Of a stretch of 64,000 bases of DNA, positions 37,173 through 45,937 are shown in pieces (within the stretch, counting starts at the first letter, position 1; every line of letters starts with the position of its first letter). This DNA is from Jannaschia seohaensis (GTDB lineage Bacteria; Pseudomonadota; Alphaproteobacteria; Rhodobacterales; Rhodobacteraceae), in assembly GCF_900116765.1 (NCBI RefSeq), contig NZ_UETC01000001.1, positions 868,001-932,000 on the forward strand, read 5' to 3'. Under the pieces are notes generated by a model. The model was not told the DNA's origin. It worked only from the letters and a program-made list of their open reading frames with translations, and made no database searches. The translations under genes and the position numbers were made by a program.

Positions 37173-37200
37173 GGGCGCCTCCGCTGGGTCGGAGGCGCCC
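37173..37200 (-). terminator. GC-rich hairpin downstream of ccoP
   Basis: An 11-bp perfect stem: GGGCGCCTCCG at 37173-37183 and CGGAGGCGCCC at 37190-37200, with a 6-base loop. It is 52 bp beyond the ccoP stop and next to the FNR box of ccoG. It lacks a strong U-run. It probably separates ccoNOQP from ccoGHIS transcription. Confidence 0.65.
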
Positions 37201-37251
37201 GGTCCTTTGGGGAGCTTTTCCCGGGCGGGGCGCGGACCCTGCCCGGCGCGA

Positions 37252-38136
37252 TCACTCGCTGGCCGGGCGTTCGCCGCCGCCGAGGCCGTGGACATAGGCC
37301 GAGACGGCCCGGACCTCGGCCTCGCCCAGGCGCTCGCCCCAGGGCGGCATGACGCCGTGGCGGGGGGCGCGCAGCTGGGCTTCGATCGCCTCCTGCGAGC
37401 CGCCGCGAAGCCAGATCGCGTCGGCCAGGTTCGGGGCGCCGACAAAGCGGTCGCCCAGGCCATTGTCGCCATGGCAGGAAGCGCAGTTGTCGAGATAGAG
37501 GTCCGATCCGAAGGCCGCCGCCTCCGCGTCATGCTCCAAGTCGGAGAGGCTGCGGACGTGATGGGTCACGGCGGTGATCTCCTCGTCCGAAAGGATGCCG
37601 TCGAAAGCGGGCATCTCGGACCAGCGGGCGTCCGGATCGTCTTCGTTCCGGATGCCGTGGCGCACCGTGTAGACGATGTCCTCGATGGTGCCGCCCCAGA
37701 GCCAGTCGTCGTCGAGCAGGTTGGGATAGCCCGAGGCCTGAACCCCGGCCGCGCCCGCGCCGTGGCACTGCGAGCAGTAGGTGCGGAAGACCGACGCGCC
37801 GGCCTGCACGGCGAAACGGTGCAGGTCCTCGTTCTCCTCCAACGCGGCGAGATCGACGGCGACCAGGCTGTCGTTCATGTCGGCGTTTGAAAGGGCCACA
37901 CGCTCCGTCTCGGCGGCGACGTCGCCGCGGGTGGACCAGCCTAGAATGCCACTGGTGGCGCCGTTGACGAGCGGCCAGGCCGGGAACAGGATCACGTAGA
38001 TCACGCCCCACACGATGGTTCCGTAGAAGGTCCACAGCCACCAGCGGGGCAGGGGCGTGTTGAGCTCTTCGATGCCGTCCCAGTCATGGCCGGTGGTCTC
38101 AGTTCCCGTCTCGGGATCGATCTTGCGGTCAGCCAT
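37252..38136 (-). CDS. ccoP: cbb3 oxidase di-heme cytochrome c subunit CcoP
   Basis: Inner-membrane subunit III of the high-affinity cbb3 oxidase, 294 residues, passing electrons from cytochrome c to CcoO/CcoN. A cytoplasmic N-terminus with the IEELNTPLPRWWLWTFYGT motif precedes a single helix (about 33-54). Two c-type heme sites are CSQCH (121-125) and CASCH (218-222), with methionine ligands in EMPAF and GVMPPWG. ATG start follows AAGGAG. A 32-codon ORF overlaps its start by 8 nt. Confidence 0.96.
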   Translation of the reverse strand: MADRKIDPETGTETTGHDWDGIEELNTPLPRWWLWTFYGTIVWGVIYVILFPAWPLVNGATSGILGWSTRGDVAAETERVALSNADMNDSLVAVDLAALEENEDLHRFAVQAGASVFRTYCSQCHGAGAAGVQASGYPNLLDDDWLWGGTIEDIVYTVRHGIRNEDDPDARWSEMPAFDGILSDEEITAVTHHVRSLSDLEHDAEAAAFGSDLYLDNCASCHGDNGLGDRFVGAPNLADAIWLRGGSQEAIEAQLRAPRHGVMPPWGERLGEAEVRAVSAYVHGLGGGERPASE

Positions 38137-38227
38137 TGCGGCTCTCCTTGAGGCGGTCTGCCGCGCGGCGGCAGGGGCAGTCGGCGCAGCCCTTGGTACA
38201 GGGGGCGGGGATCGAGGGGCCGGTCAT
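38129..38227 (-). CDS. Cysteine-rich 32-residue ORF between ccoQ and ccoP
   Basis: Encodes 32 residues with a Cys-rich centre, C10-x3-C14-x2-C17-x-C19 (PCTKGCADCPCRR), then a basic tail. The ATG overlaps the ccoQ stop as ATGA, and the stop lies 5 bp inside the ccoP start region (8-nt overlap), so it fills the gap between the two genes exactly. Its 3' part carries the AAGGAG used by ccoP. It may be only a coupling ORF, but the four cysteines in a metal- or Fe-S-like spacing suggest a real peptide. I recognise no family. Translation is inferred. Confidence 0.55.
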   Translation of the reverse strand: MTGPSIPAPCTKGCADCPCRRAADRLKESRNG

Positions 38228-38391
38228 TCCCCGGGTCCTTCGTCGTGACGGAAGGGCGCGCGCGCCGCGTCGTCGTGGATCGGGCGGGAGCCGGGACGAA
38301 ACGCCCAGACCCAGACACCCAGGAAGAACAGCGTCAGGACCAGCAGGACCCAGCTATCGGCGAGTTCGCGCAAGAAGGAATAGGTCTCCAT
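38224..38391 (-). CDS. ccoQ: cbb3 oxidase subunit CcoQ
   Basis: Small inner-membrane protein of 55 residues that stabilises CcoP in the cbb3 complex. One transmembrane segment (about 14-31, WVLLVLTLFFLGVWVWAF) is followed by a polar tail RPGSRPIHDDAARAPFR typical of CcoQ. It starts 10 bp after ccoO. The order N-O-Q-P supports the assignment. Confidence 0.92.
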   Translation of the reverse strand: METYSFLRELADSWVLLVLTLFFLGVWVWAFRPGSRPIHDDAARAPFRHDEGPGE

Positions 38392-38401
38392 CGCGGCCCC
38401 C

Positions 38402-39238
38402 TCAGCGGCTGGCGTCGGGCGTGAAGGTCGAGAAGTCGACCAGCGTGCCCAGCATTTGCAGATAGGCGATCAGCGCATCCATCTCGGTCAGCGCGTCCAC
38501 CCCGTCGAAGTTGCGCACCTGCGCGCCGGGATAGCGTTCCAGCAGGCCGTCGATATCGCCGAACGGATCGACCTGGACCCGGATATCGGCGGCGGCCGTG
38601 CGGACCATCTCGTCCGTGTAGGGCACGCCGACCATCCTGTGGGTCGCCACGAGGTCGCGGATATGCGTCGTGTCGAGCCGCGTATCCACGAGGAACTCGT
38701 ATTTCGGCATGACGCTTTCGGGCACGACGCTCTGCGGATCGATCAGATGGTCGACATGCCACTCGTCCGAATAGCGGCCGCCCACGCGGGCCAGATCGGG
38801 TCCGGTCCGTTTGGAGCCCCATTGGAACGGGTGATCGTACATCGACTCCGCGGCCAGCGAGTAATGCCCGTAGCGCTCCACCTCGTCGCGCATCGGGCGG
38901 ATCATTTGGGAGTGGCAAACATAGCAGCCCTCGCGGATGTAGATCTCGCGCCCGGCCAGCTCCAGCGGGGAGTAGGGGCGCATGCCCTCCACCTCCTCGA
39001 TGGTGTTTTCCAGCCAGAAGAGCGGCGCGATCTCGACGATGCCGCCGACGGTCACCACCAGGAAGCTGGCGCCCAGCAGGAGCGTCGCGTTGCGCTCCAG
39101 ACGCTGGTGGAAGGTGATCTTCTCGGCCTCCGGCGGCAGCTCGTTGGGGACCTCCCCCTTGGCCGCCCCTTCGGCGGCGGTCGCCACCTTGGGGTCGTCC
39201 TTGGGTTCGTAGTTCGGGTCTTTGGGGTCGGTGCTCAT
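38402..39238 (-). CDS. ccoO: cbb3 oxidase mono-heme cytochrome c subunit CcoO
   Basis: Inner-membrane subunit II of cbb3 oxidase, 278 residues. An N-terminal charged extension (residues 1-40) and a single helix (about 52-72) precede a periplasmic cytochrome c domain with CYVCH at 105-109 and the [16 protein letters not shown] segment. The extension makes it longer than many CcoO proteins but is usual in this group. It follows ccoN by 6 bp. Confidence 0.95.
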   Translation of the reverse strand: MSTDPKDPNYEPKDDPKVATAAEGAAKGEVPNELPPEAEKITFHQRLERNATLLLGASFLVVTVGGIVEIAPLFWLENTIEEVEGMRPYSPLELAGREIYIREGCYVCHSQMIRPMRDEVERYGHYSLAAESMYDHPFQWGSKRTGPDLARVGGRYSDEWHVDHLIDPQSVVPESVMPKYEFLVDTRLDTTHIRDLVATHRMVGVPYTDEMVRTAAADIRVQVDPFGDIDGLLERYPGAQVRNFDGVDALTEMDALIAYLQMLGTLVDFSTFTPDASR

Positions 39239-39244
39239 CTCACA

Positions 39245-40855
39245 TCACTCCGCGGGGGTGGCGACGGCTTCGGTCCGCGGGGACCGGATCGTCATCCACA
39301 TGTTCCAGACCATGACCACCGCTCCGGCCACGTAGAGGACGCCGCCCAGCGCACGGACCACGTACATCGGGAACTTGGCGTCGACGGTGTCGGCGAAGCT
39401 GTTGACCAGGAAGCCGTTCGGATCGACCTCGCGCCACATCAGGCCTTCCATGATGCCCGACACCCACATCGAGGCGGCGTAGAGCACGATCCCGACCGTC
39501 GCCAACCAGAAGTGCAGGTTGATCGCCGACATCGAGTACATCCGCGCCCGGCCCCAGAGCTTGGGCGTCAGGAAGTAGAGCGCGCCGAAGGTGATCAGGC
39601 CGTTCCAGCCCAGCGCACCCGAGTGCACGTGACCGATGGTCCAGTCGGTGTAGTGGCTGAGGCTGTTGACCGCCCGGATCGACATCATGGGGCCTTCGAA
39701 GGTCGACATGCCGTAGAAGGCGAGCGAGGCGACGAACATCCGGATGATCGGGTCGGTGCGGATCTTGTCCCAGGCGCCTTGCAGCGTCATCAGGCCGTTG
39801 ATCATGCCGCCCCAGCTGGGCATCCACAGGATCACCGAGAACACCATGCCCAGCGTCGAGGCCCAGTCGGGCAGCGCGGTGTAGTGAAGGTGGTGCGGGC
39901 CCGCCCAGATATACAGGAAGATCAGCGCCCAAAAGTGGATGATCGACAGCTTGTAGGAATAGACGGGACGCTCGGCCTGTTTCGGGATGAAGTAGTACAT
40001 CATCCCCAGGAAGCCGGCGGTCAGGAAGAAGCCCACGGCGTTATGGCCATACCACCACTGCACCATCGCGTCCTGCACGCCCGAGTATACGATCACGGAC
40101 TTGGAGCCCCAGATCGAAACCGGGATCGCCAGGTTGTTGACCACGTGCAGCATCGCCACCGTCACGATGAACGCGAGCAGGAACCAGTTGGCGACGTAGA
40201 TGTGCTTTTCCTTGCGCTTCAGGATCGTGCCCATGAAGACCGCGAGGTAGACGACCCATACGATCGTCAGCCACAAATCGATATACCACTCCGGCTCGGC
40301 GTATTCCTTGGACTGGGTGGCCCCCAGCAGATAGCCGGTCGCCGCCAGCACGATGAAGAAGTTATAGCCCCAGAACAAGAACCAGGCCGCGTTGCCGCCC
40401 CAGAGGCGGGCGCCGCAGGTGCGCTGTACGATGTAGAGCGAGGACGCGATCAGGGCGTTGCCCCCGAACGCGAAAATCACCGCGCTCGTGTGGAGCGGAC
40501 GCAGGCGGCCGAAATTGGTGAAGGGCTGGCCCCAGTCGAAGTTCAGAGCCGGGAAGGCCAGCTGGAACGCGATATAGGTTCCCGCGAGAAAGCCCACGAC
40601 GCCCCAGAACGCGGTGGCGATCACGCCGGCGCGGATGGGTCCGTCCATGTAGCCGACAGGCGCCTCGCGCACGCGCGGAAGCGCGGTGCCCGGGGCGGGC
40701 ATCGTGCGCAGCTGCCACAGGAAGGCGCTGGCCGAAAGGATGAGTATGATAATGGCGTGGACCATGTAGGCGGCATCGTGGGCCTTGTCGGCCGCGATCG
40801 CCGCCAACAACGCGATCAGCGCGAAGGCCACGAGCTTGAGGACGTCGGTATTCAT
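39245..40855 (-). CDS. ccoN: cbb3 oxidase catalytic subunit CcoN
   Basis: Subunit I of cbb3 oxidase, 536 residues and about 12 helices, holding heme b and the heme b3-CuB site where O2 is reduced. Heme and copper ligand regions are visible: [32 protein letters not shown] (CuB His and the nearby crosslinked Tyr), [13 protein letters not shown] and [12 protein letters not shown] at 40855 preferred over a GTG two codons upstream. An FNR box lies 56 bp upstream. The product works with CcoO/CcoQ/CcoP as a low-oxygen terminal oxidase. Confidence 0.96.
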   Translation of the reverse strand: MNTDVLKLVAFALIALLAAIAADKAHDAAYMVHAIIILILSASAFLWQLRTMPAPGTALPRVREAPVGYMDGPIRAGVIATAFWGVVGFLAGTYIAFQLAFPALNFDWGQPFTNFGRLRPLHTSAVIFAFGGNALIASSLYIVQRTCGARLWGGNAAWFLFWGYNFFIVLAATGYLLGATQSKEYAEPEWYIDLWLTIVWVVYLAVFMGTILKRKEKHIYVANWFLLAFIVTVAMLHVVNNLAIPVSIWGSKSVIVYSGVQDAMVQWWYGHNAVGFFLTAGFLGMMYYFIPKQAERPVYSYKLSIIHFWALIFLYIWAGPHHLHYTALPDWASTLGMVFSVILWMPSWGGMINGLMTLQGAWDKIRTDPIIRMFVASLAFYGMSTFEGPMMSIRAVNSLSHYTDWTIGHVHSGALGWNGLITFGALYFLTPKLWGRARMYSMSAINLHFWLATVGIVLYAASMWVSGIMEGLMWREVDPNGFLVNSFADTVDAKFPMYVVRALGGVLYVAGAVVMVWNMWMTIRSPRTEAVATPAE

Positions 40856-40910
40856 CTGCACCCGCTCCGTTGCAACGGGTGCGACATCTCACTGGCGCGG
40901 GCCGTAAACC

Positions 40911-40924
40911 TTGACCTGCGTCAA
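40911..40924. promoter_or_regulatory. FNR/FnrL box upstream of ccoN
   Basis: TTGACCTGCGTCAA fits TTGAC-N4-GTCAA, a common alphaproteobacterial FnrL/FixK variant. It is 56 bp from the ccoN ATG. It is consistent with activation of ccoNOQP when oxygen falls. Confidence 0.82.
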
Positions 40925-41055
40925 CTCCCGGTTCGTGGACGTGAAGTGGGGAGCGAGCACCACGCAAGCGATCCGGTGCTTACGGTCTGAAAAAATTTGG
41001 ATTTCCGAGGGTTGGGTGGTATCCGCCCGCCGGCCGTTCCTGTCCCGCGTCAAAC

Positions 41056-41071
41056 GGACGCGGGGGCGTCC
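41056..41071 (-). terminator. Short hairpin after fnrL
   Basis: GGACGC/GCGTCC 6-bp stem with a GGGG loop, directly against the fnrL stop. A TTTG stretch follows on the minus strand. Weak by itself; possible terminator. Confidence 0.35.
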
Positions 41072-41809
41072 TCAGGGCAGCAGCGCCTCCGCCACTTCGG
41101 CGCCGCTCTCGGCGCCCAGGCGCTGCAAGTCGGCGCAGGTCACCGTGCGCAACCCGTCCAGGCCGATCACGCCGTCCTTGCGCAGGCTCGTCAGCTGGCG
41201 GCTCACGGTCTCGATCGTCAGACCCAGGAAGGTGGCGATCTCTTCCCGGCTGAGCGGGAGGTCGGTGCGATAGGGCCCCGGGCCCGTCGCGGTGCGGCGC
41301 AGGAGCGCCAGAAGGAAGGTCGCGACCTTCTCGCGCGCGGTCTTGCGGCCGAGCAGCAGCATCCATTCCCGCGTGGCGTCCAACTCGTCCAGGGACATGG
41401 CGAGCAGGCGCGACGCGATTCGCGGCGACTCCTGCAAGAGCGCCTCGAAGGGGGCGCGCCGGAAGGTGCAGAGCGTCACGTCGGAGGCGGCTTCGATGGC
41501 GTGCTCGGATCGAGCCCGGCCGGGCCGGCCGATGAAGTCGGAGGGCAGCAACAGGCCGACGATCTGACGCCGACCGTCTTCGAGCGAACGGCTCAGCGTG
41601 GCGCAGCCCGTGACCACCGAGGCGGCGAAATCGAGCGGGGCGCCTTCGTGGACGATGGTCTCGCCCGCCTTCCAGGTCTTGTAATGCTTGATCCGATCCA
41701 GGGCGACGAGTTCCGCATCGTTGCAATGGGCGCAGACCGCGCGGGGACGGATCGGACAGTCGGTGCAGCCGTTGACCGTCGTCGAAGGGCGGATCGATTG
41801 AAGCTTCAT
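41072..41809 (-). CDS. fnrL: FnrL, oxygen-sensing FNR/CRP-family regulator
   Basis: A 245-residue transcription factor that binds a [4Fe-4S] cluster and activates anaerobic and microaerobic genes. N-terminal cysteines 15, 18, 26 and 29 plus Cys114 fit the FNR cluster ligands (CTDC...C and an internal Cys). A cNMP-like domain precedes the C-terminal HTH with ETVSRQL, the E-S-R recognition triad that reads TTGAT. FNR boxes before ccoN, ccoG and its own gene support the role. The box 20 bp upstream of its ATG suggests autoregulation. Confidence 0.94.
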   Translation of the reverse strand: MKLQSIRPSTTVNGCTDCPIRPRAVCAHCNDAELVALDRIKHYKTWKAGETIVHEGAPLDFAASVVTGCATLSRSLEDGRRQIVGLLLPSDFIGRPGRARSEHAIEAASDVTLCTFRRAPFEALLQESPRIASRLLAMSLDELDATREWMLLLGRKTAREKVATFLLALLRRTATGPGPYRTDLPLSREEIATFLGLTIETVSRQLTSLRKDGVIGLDGLRTVTCADLQRLGAESGAEVAEALLP

Positions 41810-41829
41810 GGAGTCACGTTGCGCTACAT

Positions 41830-41843
41830 TTGATCCGGGTCAA
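41830..41843. promoter_or_regulatory. FNR/FnrL box upstream of fnrL
   Basis: TTGATCCGGGTCAA fits TTGAT-N4-GTCAA. It starts only 20 bp upstream of the fnrL ATG, a position that fits repression or fine control of its own transcription better than classic activation. Confidence 0.75.
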
Positions 41844-41893
41844 GGTTTGTCGGGCGCTGCGTGTCACTCTTGCGCGCCCGCGCGAGACCCCTT

Positions 41894-42802
41894 TCAGGTC
41901 TGTGACAGGAGGGCGAGCCCGGCCGCGATCGCAAAAAGGCCCGCCCAGCAGCGCCAGAGGGCGGCGCAGGCGCGCTCTATCTCGTCCGGGCCGGGGTCGC
42001 GGCGGCCGGCGGCATTGACCCAGGGAAACTCCTGGAGGCGTCCGGCATAGCTGCGCGGCCCCGCCAGCGCGATGCCGAGGACCGGGGCCAGCGCGGCCTC
42101 GGGCCAGCCCGCATTGGGCGAGCGGTGCAGCCGCGCGTCGCGCGGAACCTGCGGGGCGTGCCGCCAGGCGCCATGGACCAGCAGGATCAGCCCCGCCGTC
42201 AGCCGCGCCGGGATCCAGTTGAGCGCATCGTCCAGCCGGGCGGCGGCCCAGCCGAAGGCTTCGTGGCGAGGCGTGCGGTAGCCGATCATGCTGTCGGCGG
42301 TGTTGACCGCCTTGTAGACCAGCATCCCCGGCAGCCCGGCCACCGCGAACCAGACAGCGGGCGCGACGACCCCGTCCGAGAGGTTCTCGGCCGCGCTCTC
42401 GATGGCGGCGCGGGCGATCTGGGGCGCGGTCATCCCTTCGGTGTCCCGTCCGACGATCATAGCGACGGCGGCGCGGCCTTCGGGCACGCCCCGGCGGAGC
42501 GCATGGGCGACCGCGCGCACATGCTCCAACAGGCTGCGCTGCGCCAGCAGGATGGCAGCCAGACCTACCTCGATCACACCGCCATCCGGGATCGCCGCCA
42601 GGCCCCATCCCAGCGCCCAGGCCCCCCCGACCAGGAGCGCGACGGCGCCGACCCCTTTCGCGCGCCGCCCCGCGCCCCGGTTCAGCCAGCGATCCAGCGC
42701 GCCGACCGCCCGTCCCATCAGCACCGCCGGATGCGGCAGGCGCGACCAGAGCCAGTCGGGCTCGCCGAAGATCGCGTCGAGGACAAGCGCGAGCGCCAGC
42801 AT
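41894..42802 (-). CDS. cbiB: Adenosylcobinamide-phosphate synthase CbiB/CobD
   Basis: Inner-membrane enzyme of 302 residues that attaches aminopropanol phosphate to adenosylcobyric acid in late cobalamin synthesis. Conserved segments are [25 protein letters not shown] near the start, [22 protein letters not shown] near 130-152, [14 protein letters not shown] and [18 protein letters not shown]. Five or so hydrophobic helices. The ATG overlaps the cobC stop as TGATG. This and cobC form a second cobalamin locus 34 kb from cobW. Confidence 0.93.
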   Translation of the reverse strand: MLALALVLDAIFGEPDWLWSRLPHPAVLMGRAVGALDRWLNRGAGRRAKGVGAVALLVGGAWALGWGLAAIPDGGVIEVGLAAILLAQRSLLEHVRAVAHALRRGVPEGRAAVAMIVGRDTEGMTAPQIARAAIESAAENLSDGVVAPAVWFAVAGLPGMLVYKAVNTADSMIGYRTPRHEAFGWAAARLDDALNWIPARLTAGLILLVHGAWRHAPQVPRDARLHRSPNAGWPEAALAPVLGIALAGPRSYAGRLQEFPWVNAAGRRDPGPDEIERACAALWRCWAGLFAIAAGLALLSQT

Positions 42803-43752
42803 CAGGCGAGCGCTGCCGCCACTCTGTCCCAGCCCGTCGCCGGAGGCAGACCCAGCCGCAGCCAGGTGGCCGAATAGGGAAAGATCCGCGACCAGATGCG
42901 ATGGGCCGCGAGCCGGTCACGCAGCGCGGCCGCGTCGGTCGTCTCGTAGAGACGGAAGAGCGGCGTGCCGCCCACGAGCCGTCCATGGGGGGCCATCAGC
43001 CCGTCCAGCCGCGCCGCGTCGCGCGTCAGCCGGACCCGGGTGGCCTCGGTCCAGGCGCCGTCCGCCAGCGCTGCGGCGCCGATGGCCAGCGCCGGGCCCG
43101 AGACCGGCCAGGGGCCCAGCGCGTCCCGCAAGGGGGCCAGAGTCTGTGGATGGCCGATGGCGAAGCCCAGGCGCAGTCCGGCCAGGCCCCAGAACTTTCC
43201 GAACGATTTGAGTATGATAACGCCGGGGCGCTCGGCCAGGGCCACCATCGAACGGGCGGGGTCGATATCGGCAAAACTCTCGTCGATTACAGTCAGGGGG
43301 GCGCCCTCCGGCAGATCGGCGGCGGTCCACCACCGTCCATCGGGATTGTTCGGGCTGACCACCACGCAGGTCCGGCCCGGCGCGGGCGGCGCGTCGATCA
43401 CCGTCGCGCCTGCGGCGGCGAAGGCAGCCGCGTGCTCGTTATAGGTCGGGCCGGGAATGTGAACCGGCCCGCCCGCCGCGATCCCGGGCAGTCGCGCGAT
43501 CAGGGCCGAGGCCCCGGGGGCCGGCAGGATCTCCGCACCGCTTGGGACGCGCCAGACTCCGCGCGCCGCCGCGATCAGCGCCTGCGTCGCGCCCGCATCG
43601 GGCAGCGCCGTCCAGGCGTCTTGCGGCAGGGGGGGCAGGGGGTAGGGGGTAGGGTTGATCCCGGTGGACAGGTCCAGCCAGTCCGTGCGCCGCCCGCCAT
43701 GGAGCGCACAGGCCGCGTCCAGCCCGCCGCCGTGGTCGCGCGCCGCGGCCAT
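42802..43752 (-). CDS. cobC: L-threonine-O-3-phosphate decarboxylase-like CobC
   Basis: PLP-dependent fold-type I enzyme of 316 residues giving (R)-1-amino-2-propanol O-2-phosphate for the cobalamin nucleotide loop. [14 protein letters not shown] (25-38) is the family entry, [10 protein letters not shown] (131-140) a PLP-pocket motif and IIDES-type TVIDESF precedes the PLP lysine in [14 protein letters not shown] (Lys186). The order with cbiB supports the assignment. It starts 3 bp after the DUF1636 gene. Confidence 0.92.
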   Translation of the reverse strand: MAAARDHGGGLDAACALHGGRRTDWLDLSTGINPTPYPLPPLPQDAWTALPDAGATQALIAAARGVWRVPSGAEILPAPGASALIARLPGIAAGGPVHIPGPTYNEHAAAFAAAGATVIDAPPAPGRTCVVVSPNNPDGRWWTAADLPEGAPLTVIDESFADIDPARSMVALAERPGVIILKSFGKFWGLAGLRLGFAIGHPQTLAPLRDALGPWPVSGPALAIGAAALADGAWTEATRVRLTRDAARLDGLMAPHGRLVGGTPLFRLYETTDAAALRDRLAAHRIWSRIFPYSATWLRLGLPPATGWDRVAAALA

Positions 43753-43755
43753 CGC

Positions 43756-44118
43756 TCAGTCCAGCGGGGGATGCCGGGTGACGAAATGGCCTTTGACCGC
43801 CTGCGGCCATTCTCGGAACGGCACGACCCCCGTGGGAGAGGCCGCATGGCCCGTCGCATAGGCCACGATGCCCTCGGCGGCCTCCGGCACCGGGTCGAAG
43901 CGGCCCAGGGTATAGGCCATCTTGCCGGGCGCCTGGAGCGTCACGTTGCAGGCGCCCTTGCAGCCCATGAGGCAGGAATGCCTGCGGGTCACGACCCCGT
44001 CGACTCCGGCCGCCGCGGCCTCGACCAGCGTGGCCAGCGCCTCGCCATCGGTCTGGCCCGAGCCCGCATCCCATCCGTCGCGCTTGCATGTGTCGCAGAT
44101 GGTGATGGTGGTCGTCAT
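43756..44118 (-). CDS. DUF1636 small metal-binding protein of the cobalamin locus
   Basis: A 120-residue protein with cysteine pairs: CDTC (Cys8, Cys11) near the N-terminus and HSCLMGCKGAC (Cys49, 53, 57), the thioredoxin-like ferredoxin pattern of DUF1636. Members occur in cobalamin clusters of alphaproteobacteria and are thought to bind metal or an Fe-S cluster, but the function is not established. ATG start at 44118 has a ribosome site GGAGG just upstream. It is transcribed with cobC and cbiB. No B12 box was seen upstream. Confidence 0.87.
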   Translation of the reverse strand: MTTTITICDTCKRDGWDAGSGQTDGEALATLVEAAAAGVDGVVTRRHSCLMGCKGACNVTLQAPGKMAYTLGRFDPVPEAAEGIVAYATGHAASPTGVVPFREWPQAVKGHFVTRHPPLD

Positions 44119-44248
44119 GGGGCCCTCCGGTTTCGGTTGGCCCTGTCCATCACAGCCGAACGCCGGGAGCAACCGTCGGCGAGGCCTCGCCGATCCCGGA
44201 GGGGCGAAAGCGAAAACCCGCCGTTCGACACAAATTGGCTCGGAACGC

Positions 44249-44264
44249 TTAACCGTCTGTTAAC
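44249..44264 (+). promoter_or_regulatory. CtrA-type box TTAA-N7-TTAAC
   Basis: TTAACCGTCTGTTAAC matches the CtrA consensus exactly, 52 bp upstream of the receiver-like gene, a normal distance for a promoter at that gene. The same element occurs at 385-400 with the shared TTAACCGTC half. CtrA binding is inferred from the motif. Confidence 0.6.
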
Positions 44265-44315
44265 CGGCGCGTCGGAGAGTTGGGGCACACGGGCCGGGCA
44301 GTTGGAGAGCGCTAG

Positions 44316-44750
44316 ATGATAAAGACTTCCGCCCATGCGGCGACGGCGCCCCTGTCCGACCGGATCGCACGAGACGACCGGCCCGTGGTGCTGACGGTGG
44401 GCTTCACACTCCAGCGCGGGCGGGAGGCGACGGCAGCCTGGGACGACTTCCGCGCGGAGGTCGCCCAGAGTCAGGCGCAGGCCGTCGCCAAGATGTTCGT
44501 TCTGCGCCCCGCGGTCGTCCTGATCGACCTCGGACTGACCGATGGCAGCCCCCTCGCGGTGGCGGATTTCGTCAGCTTCCGACATCCGAAGGCGCGGGTG
44601 ATCTTCGTCAGCGATACGGCGATGTTCTCGGACGGATCGCTGTTTCAGCACTGCGCCAACGTGCATGCCCATGTGGCGCGGGGCATGGCGGAGCCGGATA
44701 TGGTGGCGCTCATCGCCCATCACGCCAAGGCCGAGTTGCAGCGCCGCTGA
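44316..44750 (+). CDS. Receiver-like protein, possible pseudo-receiver
   Basis: A 144-residue protein with CheY-like fold features: alternating hydrophobic strands, and AVVLIDLGLTDGSPLAV (about 66-82), where the Asp fits a phospho-acceptor. ARVIFVSDTAMFSDGS (about 92-107) matches the strand-4 region. The usual N-terminal acidic pair and the late Lys are not clear, so phosphorylation is doubtful. It has no output domain. A CtrA-type box lies upstream. I infer a regulatory role in a cell-cycle or motility network; the exact function is unknown. Confidence 0.72.
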   Translation: MIKTSAHAATAPLSDRIARDDRPVVLTVGFTLQRGREATAAWDDFRAEVAQSQAQAVAKMFVLRPAVVLIDLGLTDGSPLAVADFVSFRHPKARVIFVSDTAMFSDGSLFQHCANVHAHVARGMAEPDMVALIAHHAKAELQRR

Positions 44751-44811
44751 AGCGCCGCGCGGCCCGGGTCGCGCGCCCGGCCCTCCCAGGCGCCGGGCGC
44801 GGCGGGGCGGC

Positions 44812-45804
44812 TCAGGCGGCGTGCCGAAGCGCCTCGCGCCCATGGGGCTCCATCCAGTCGATGACCGGATTGATCGGGACGATCCGGTGCGGGTTAATCG
44901 TCTCGTGGCTGTAGTGGTAATGGCGCACGATATGCGCCATCCCCACCGTTCCGGCAACGCCGGGCACCTGGAACAGCTCTCGCGCATAGGGCCAGAGGTT
45001 GGAATAGTCGATCAGCCGCTTGCGGTTGCACTTGAAGTGCAGGTGATAGACCGCATCGAAGCGCACCAGGGTGGTGAACAGCCGCCAATCGGCTTCGGTG
45101 ATCCGGTCGCCCGCCAGATAGCGCCGCTCCGCCAACAGGCCGTCGAGCCAGTCCATCGTGTCGAAGAGCGGATAGACCGCGGCGTCATAGGCCTCCTGGG
45201 TGGTCGCGAAGCCCGATTTGTAGACCCCGTTATTGAGCGTGTCATAGACGCGGTCGTTGATCCGGTCGATCTCGGGCCGCAGCTCCTCGGGGTAGAAGTC
45301 CTGCGTATCGCCGGTCAGCCCGTCGAAGGCCGAGTTGAACATGCGGATGATCTCGGAGCTTTCGTTCGACACGATGGTCTCGCGCTGCCTGTCCCACAGA
45401 ATCGGCACCGTCACCCGGCCCGACACGTCGGGTTTCGCTTTGACATAGAGATCCCGGGCGAAGGGCAGGCCATAGAGCTTGTCGCCGGTCGCGCCATGGG
45501 CGTCGGTCTCGAAGGTCCAGCCGTCGCCCAGCATGTCGGGGTGGACCACCGAGATATCGATCAGGTCCTCCAACCCCTTGAGCGCGCGGAAGATCAACGT
45601 GCGGTGGGCCCAGGGGCAGGCCAGCGAGACATAGAGGTGGTAGCGCCCCGCCTCGGCCTTGAAGCCGCCTTCGCCCGATGGGCCTGGCGCGCCGTCCGCC
45701 GTGATCCAGTTCCGGAATCCTGCGGTGGAGCGGACGAATTTCCCGCCGCTTTTCTTGGTGTCGTACCAGGTGTCCTGCCAGACGCCGTCGACAAGCTGTC
45801 CCAT
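44812..45804 (-). CDS. Glutathionyl-hydroquinone reductase (YqjG/Xi-class GST-like)
   Basis: Cytoplasmic 330-residue thiol transferase of the glutathione S-transferase superfamily. The active-site CPWA (Cys63) follows YHLYVSLA, with VTVPILWDRQRETIVSNES downstream (glutathione binding). An all-helical C-terminal domain with DRITEADWRLFTTLVRFDAVYHLHFKCN then appears, all characteristic of EcfG4/YqjG-like enzymes that reduce glutathionyl-hydroquinones. ATG at 45804 chosen with a GGAGG behind it. Divergent from the broken MFS gene. Confidence 0.9.
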   Translation of the reverse strand: MGQLVDGVWQDTWYDTKKSGGKFVRSTAGFRNWITADGAPGPSGEGGFKAEAGRYHLYVSLACPWAHRTLIFRALKGLEDLIDISVVHPDMLGDGWTFETDAHGATGDKLYGLPFARDLYVKAKPDVSGRVTVPILWDRQRETIVSNESSEIIRMFNSAFDGLTGDTQDFYPEELRPEIDRINDRVYDTLNNGVYKSGFATTQEAYDAAVYPLFDTMDWLDGLLAERRYLAGDRITEADWRLFTTLVRFDAVYHLHFKCNRKRLIDYSNLWPYARELFQVPGVAGTVGMAHIVRHYHYSHETINPHRIVPINPVIDWMEPHGREALRHAA

Positions 45805-45937
45805 GGGGGCCTCCAATCTGTATTTTCGACAAAACTAGAGGTTGTCCCTGTTGAATAAAGCGGTGTCAGCGCACGGGAGGCCTGCGCATGCGAACGGGGT
45901 TTGACCTGAACCGCGGTCGAGGTCGCAAGAGCCGGAT

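Noticed and set aside
38456-40990. 844-codon open frame on the plus strand over ccoO and ccoN
   Set aside because: It is the antisense of two strongly identified genes. Histidine-, arginine- and glycine-rich composition and lack of any family motif are typical of GC-rich shadow frames.
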